Assembly: GCA_027314915.1 (NCBI GenBank)
Contig: DAHUZZ010000002.1
Coordinates: 1-64,000 of the forward strand
Direction of reading: 5' to 3'
DNA length: 64,000 nt
Source of the DNA: Thermoplasmata archaeon
Lineage (GTDB): Archaea > Thermoplasmatota > Thermoplasmata > Lutacidiplasmatales > UBA184
Part shown: piece after piece, positions 62,973 to 64,000 of the stretch
Position numbering within the stretch: position 1 is the stretch's first letter
Layout of the letters: each line of letters opens with the position of its first letter
Notes under the pieces: model-generated
The model's input: the letters and a program-made list of their open reading frames with translations, nothing else
The model's database searches: none
Told to the model about the DNA's origin: nothing
Translations under genes and position numbers: made by a program

Positions 62973-63605
62973 TCACTCGAGCTCCTTGCGACGGCCGCCC
63001 CCGCCGTCGAACTCGGCCCAGCCCTGGTCGTTCCTCAAGCGGAGGGTCCCCTCGAGCCGCCCCTCCCGGGTCCCGCGCGCCAGCACGAACTGGACCCGGA
63101 GCGGGTGGTCGCTGACGGGCGGTTCGACGTCGGCCAGCGCCACCTCCTTGATCGCGGGGACGCGCTGCCAGAGGACCTCCGTGAACCGCCCGGGCAGCAG
63201 GAAGGGGGAGTATCCGACGACCGCCCGGTCGAGGGTGACGTGGATCTCCCGCACCGTCTCCGGGCTGCAGTTGTACAGGAAGATCCTCCACGACCCCGCC
63301 GAGAGCCGGGAGGAGGGAACGTAGCCCGGTTCCAGCTCGTGCCGCTGCCGCTCGCCGACGGGCCACAGGTAGGGGAAGAGGAGCCCCGCCGCCCGCGGGG
63401 CGGCGCCCGAGCCCTCGGGGCCCCGCCACCGCTGGATCGACCGCCGCCGGCTCGCGAGCTCGGGGGTCGATTCGGCCCAGCCTCCGTAGGCGACGGGAGC
63501 CCGCATCGCGAGCTCGGCGTCCAGCTCCCGTGCGTTCCACTCCGGGTGCTCCCGGTCCAGCGCCTGGGTCTGTTGGGCGAGCAGTCGACGATCGGTGCGG
63601 TTCAT
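62973..63605 (-). CDS. Unknown soluble protein
   Basis: A 210-residue protein with an N-terminal basic helix (RTDRRLLAQQTQALDREHPEW), a Trp-containing stretch (PVAYGGWAESTPEL), and a beta-rich C-terminal half (GSWRIFLYNCSPETVREIHVTLD, LRVQFVLARGTREGRLEGTLRLRNDQG). No domain is recognisable. The ATG at 63605 is chosen; a GTG at 63611 is a close alternative. Two dyads of TGTCGCGACA type lie just upstream in the divergent gap and may regulate it. Confidence 0.65.
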   Translation of the reverse strand: MNRTDRRLLAQQTQALDREHPEWNARELDAELAMRAPVAYGGWAESTPELASRRRSIQRWRGPEGSGAAPRAAGLLFPYLWPVGERQRHELEPGYVPSSRLSAGSWRIFLYNCSPETVREIHVTLDRAVVGYSPFLLPGRFTEVLWQRVPAIKEVALADVEPPVSDHPLRVQFVLARGTREGRLEGTLRLRNDQGWAEFDGGGGRRKELE

Positions 63606-63613
63606 TTTCACTC

Positions 63614-63645
63614 TGTCGCGACTTGGGTCGCATCATGTCGCGACA
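63614..63645. promoter_or_regulatory. Two TGTCGCGAC-type dyads in a divergent gap
   Basis: TGTCGCGACt (63614-63623) and the perfect palindrome TGTCGCGACA (63636-63645) are spaced 22 bp centre to centre, two helical turns. A half-site GCGACA occurs at 63685-63690. They lie between the minus-strand gene starting at 63605 and the plus-strand genes at 63735 and 63821. A regulator binding the same face of the DNA would fit. Confidence 0.5.
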
Positions 63646-63734
63646 GGCATGAGGCGTGTCCACGTCGGAAGCCGCCCCGATTCCGCGACAGTGTACCGAT
63701 ACTTCCGCCCCTATGTAATCCATGGGGTCGGACC

Positions 63735-63824
63735 ATGCAGACCACCTCGGGACCACGGAACCCTTTCGGAGACCGCTCGGAAGAGCTCCCCTCGGCGGAC
63801 CGGCGCGGCGGAGGCGACCGATGA
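63735..63824 (+). CDS. Very short ORF before the truncated last gene
   Basis: A 29-codon ORF (MQTTSGPRNPFGDRSEELPS and onward) whose stop overlaps the ATG of the next gene (ATGA). A TATA-like CCTATGTA lies about 22 nt upstream. It may be a translated leader coupled to the following gene rather than a functional protein. Confidence 0.4.
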   Translation: MQTTSGPRNPFGDRSEELPSADRRGGGDR

Positions 63825-64000
63825 GCCCGGACCGGACGCGACCGGTCCCGGAGCTCCGGGGGGCCCTCCACGCGCTGAACGCCCACCTCGGCGTGTGCCC
63901 GGCGTGCCTGCGCTGGGGATTCGAGCTCTGCGACCGGGGGCTCCTCCTCTCGAACGGGGTGATCCGGGCCCGTGCTGCCCGGGAAGCCTTCGGGCTCCTC
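63821..64000 (+). CDS. Partial small Cys-containing protein at the window end
   Basis: Sixty codons are inside the window and no stop is reached. The visible part has CPAC (C26/C29) and a further Cys at C38, and reads HALNAHLGVCPACLRWGFELCDRG. It could be the start of a zinc-binding or small unknown protein; no family can be named. It overlaps the short upstream ORF by 4 nt. Confidence 0.5.
   Translation, partial: MSPDRTRPVPELRGALHALNAHLGVCPACLRWGFELCDRGLLLSNGVIRARAAREAFGLL

Noticed and set aside
1-64000. CRISPR arrays, tRNA or rRNA genes, insertion sequences
   Set aside because: None found by eye; short tandem or inverted repeats seen are explained as operators, a hairpin or a coding repeat.

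Overview
This window looks like one stretch of a high-G+C (roughly 70% by eye), gene-dense archaeal chromosome. The archaeal assignment rests on a transcription factor B gene (61193-62167), TATA-like boxes about 26 nt upstream of many start codons (leaderless transcription), an AsnC/Lrp regulator, and an archaeal-style surface-protein repertoire. The lineage cannot be fixed from the sequence alone; an acid-soil or sediment Thermoplasmatota-like lineage is only a guess. I see no rRNA, tRNA, CRISPR array, transposase or phage gene. Long antisense ORFs are common because of the G+C content and were treated as shadows.

Sulfur region (about 700-24155). Three operon blocks seem to form one dissimilatory sulfur-oxidation locus. 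Block 1 (plus, 1408-9018) is a complete sulfur-oxidising heterodisulfide reductase-like (sHdr) operon: shdrC1-B1-A-H-C2-B2, the lipoate-binding protein gene lbpA, a dsrE-like gene and a lipoate-protein ligase. Block 2 (minus, 16931-9091) carries an Mrp/ApbC-type ATPase, a three-gene DsrE/DsrF/DsrH-like set, two TusA-like and two more DsrE-like carriers, an SQR-like flavoprotein with its DUF1641 partner, a second LbpA-like protein and a second ligase. Block 3 (plus, 17043-22841, plus the convergent fixC) places APS reductase aprBA among fixX, etfBA and fixC. A plausible pathway is: SQR and the DsrE/TusA carriers deliver sulfane sulfur, sHdr-LbpA oxidises it to sulfite, AprBA oxidises sulfite to APS, and Etf/FixC/FixX pass electrons to the quinone pool. 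No sat, qmo, aprM, dsrAB or lipoate-synthase gene is visible here. A GGACAAT-type inverted repeat lies before shdrC1, tusA, aprB and an AIM24 cluster and may mark a shared regulon.

24372-33882 holds a DtxR-like regulator with a metal-transporter-like membrane protein, three AIM24 paralogues with a zinc-ribbon protein, an MFS transporter, a methyltransferase, and a small regulon around a two-winged-helix regulator. 34036-44208 is a cell-surface region: a large secreted Cys-containing protein, a HAD hydrolase, and a Kelch/carboxypeptidase-regulatory surface protein followed by a DUF4129-like/MoxR/DUF58 operon. 44255-55197 contains two ABC-2 export systems, zinc-ribbon proteins, a GST-like protein, an MFS transporter, a methyltransferase, a PHP phosphoesterase and membrane proteins. 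55296-60396 contains tryptophanase and a complete dTDP-rhamnose cluster (rmlB-C-D-A). 60406-64000 has TFB, a small winged-helix-like protein and unknown genes; the last gene runs off the window.
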